This document shows, piece by piece, positions 38,779 through 38,821 of a stretch of 38,821 nt of DNA (positions within the stretch are counted from its first letter, which is position 1; every line of letters starts with the position of its first letter). Under the pieces are notes generated by a model, which saw only the letters and a list, made by a program, of their open reading frames with translations, had not been told where the DNA came from and made no database searches. The DNA comes from Schlesneria sp. (GTDB lineage: Bacteria > Planctomycetota > Planctomycetia > Planctomycetales > Planctomycetaceae). The position numbers were made by a program, and so were the translations under genes. Location: NCBI GenBank assembly GCA_028291515.1, contig JAQGHU010000045.1:1-38821 (forward strand). Reading direction: 5' to 3'.

Positions 38779-38821
38779 ATGCCGGACCTGACGAAGAAGC
38801 TCAAGGTGGAGTTGTCTGCGG
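38779..38821 (+). CDS. 5' end of an unidentified gene (partial)
   Basis: An ATG at 38779 with GAGGAGG 5 bases upstream opens a frame MPDLTKKLKVELSA that runs off the window. The strong ribosome binding site supports a real gene. The KLKVELSA opening resembles IS630-type or helix-turn-helix transposase N-termini, which would suit this accessory zone, but 14 residues cannot prove it. Confidence 0.5.
   Translation, partial: MPDLTKKLKVELSA

Overview
The window looks like chromosomal DNA of a planctomycete. The evidence is a DUF1501 twin-arginine protein, a DUF1598-like secreted protein, an EF-G of the spirochaete/planctomycete (mitochondrial EFG1-like) type, several small lipoproteins, a CitG-like/PTPS pair, and moderately GC-rich coding with housekeeping genes scattered singly rather than in the classical operons. 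No rRNA, tRNA, CRISPR array or prophage was recognised.

Layout. (1) 1-2013, minus strand: glmS with a GTG start, followed by the first codons of a gene leaving the window. (2) 2455-5843, plus strand: a compact tadA/tadB/tadC trio (motor ATPase and two platform proteins of a Tad pilus) closed by a strong terminator. (3) 6192-9692: a large secreted protein with an N-terminal inverse-autotransporter-like barrel and a long beta-helix-like passenger, preceded by a structured leader. (4) 9720-14647: DUF1501 protein, DUF4253 protein, a REPIN-like inverted REP pair, a CnoX-like thioredoxin-TPR protein and a DUF1598-like exported protein. (5) 14796-17789, minus: a tightly overlapping operon of a medium-chain dehydrogenase, a CitG-like protein and a 6-pyruvoyl-tetrahydropterin synthase homologue, which looks like a small pterin or C1-cofactor module, with an unknown gene upstream. 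(6) 17936-20074, minus: EF-G with a terminator. (7) 20782-24487: four small lipoproteins, all with the lipobox cysteine at residue 21, around an orphan ABC-2 permease on the other strand. One of the four is only 49 aa. (8) 24714-27571, minus: pyruvate phosphate dikinase, with a leader stem-loop abutting its ribosome binding site and a perfect terminator. (9) 27894-31851: a membrane-anchored Ntn amidase-like protein, a GxxExxY gene inside a repeat-bounded cassette, and a prolyl oligopeptidase. (10) 32037-33829: a small Gly/Met/Ser-rich secreted protein and a zinc-ribbon/TM/YfaP-like/TPR-like protein. (11) 33923-35931, minus: recA followed by a membrane-anchored cyanophycinase-like peptidase. 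(12) 35932-38821: a decayed accessory zone with a heptamer tandem repeat, a near-perfect 24-bp hairpin, a frameshifted small gene, a broken RAYT transposase with a REP-like palindrome, a DUF4238 protein and the start of another gene.

How it fits together. Regions 2-3 suggest surface attachment (pilus export machinery next to an adhesin-like protein). Region 5 is the best candidate for an undescribed pathway module. Region 7 is an envelope cluster of unknown function with internal paralogy. The GxxExxY cassette and the REPIN/RAYT remains are the clearest traces of small mobile elements. All functional calls rest on motif reading by eye, and no database search was run.
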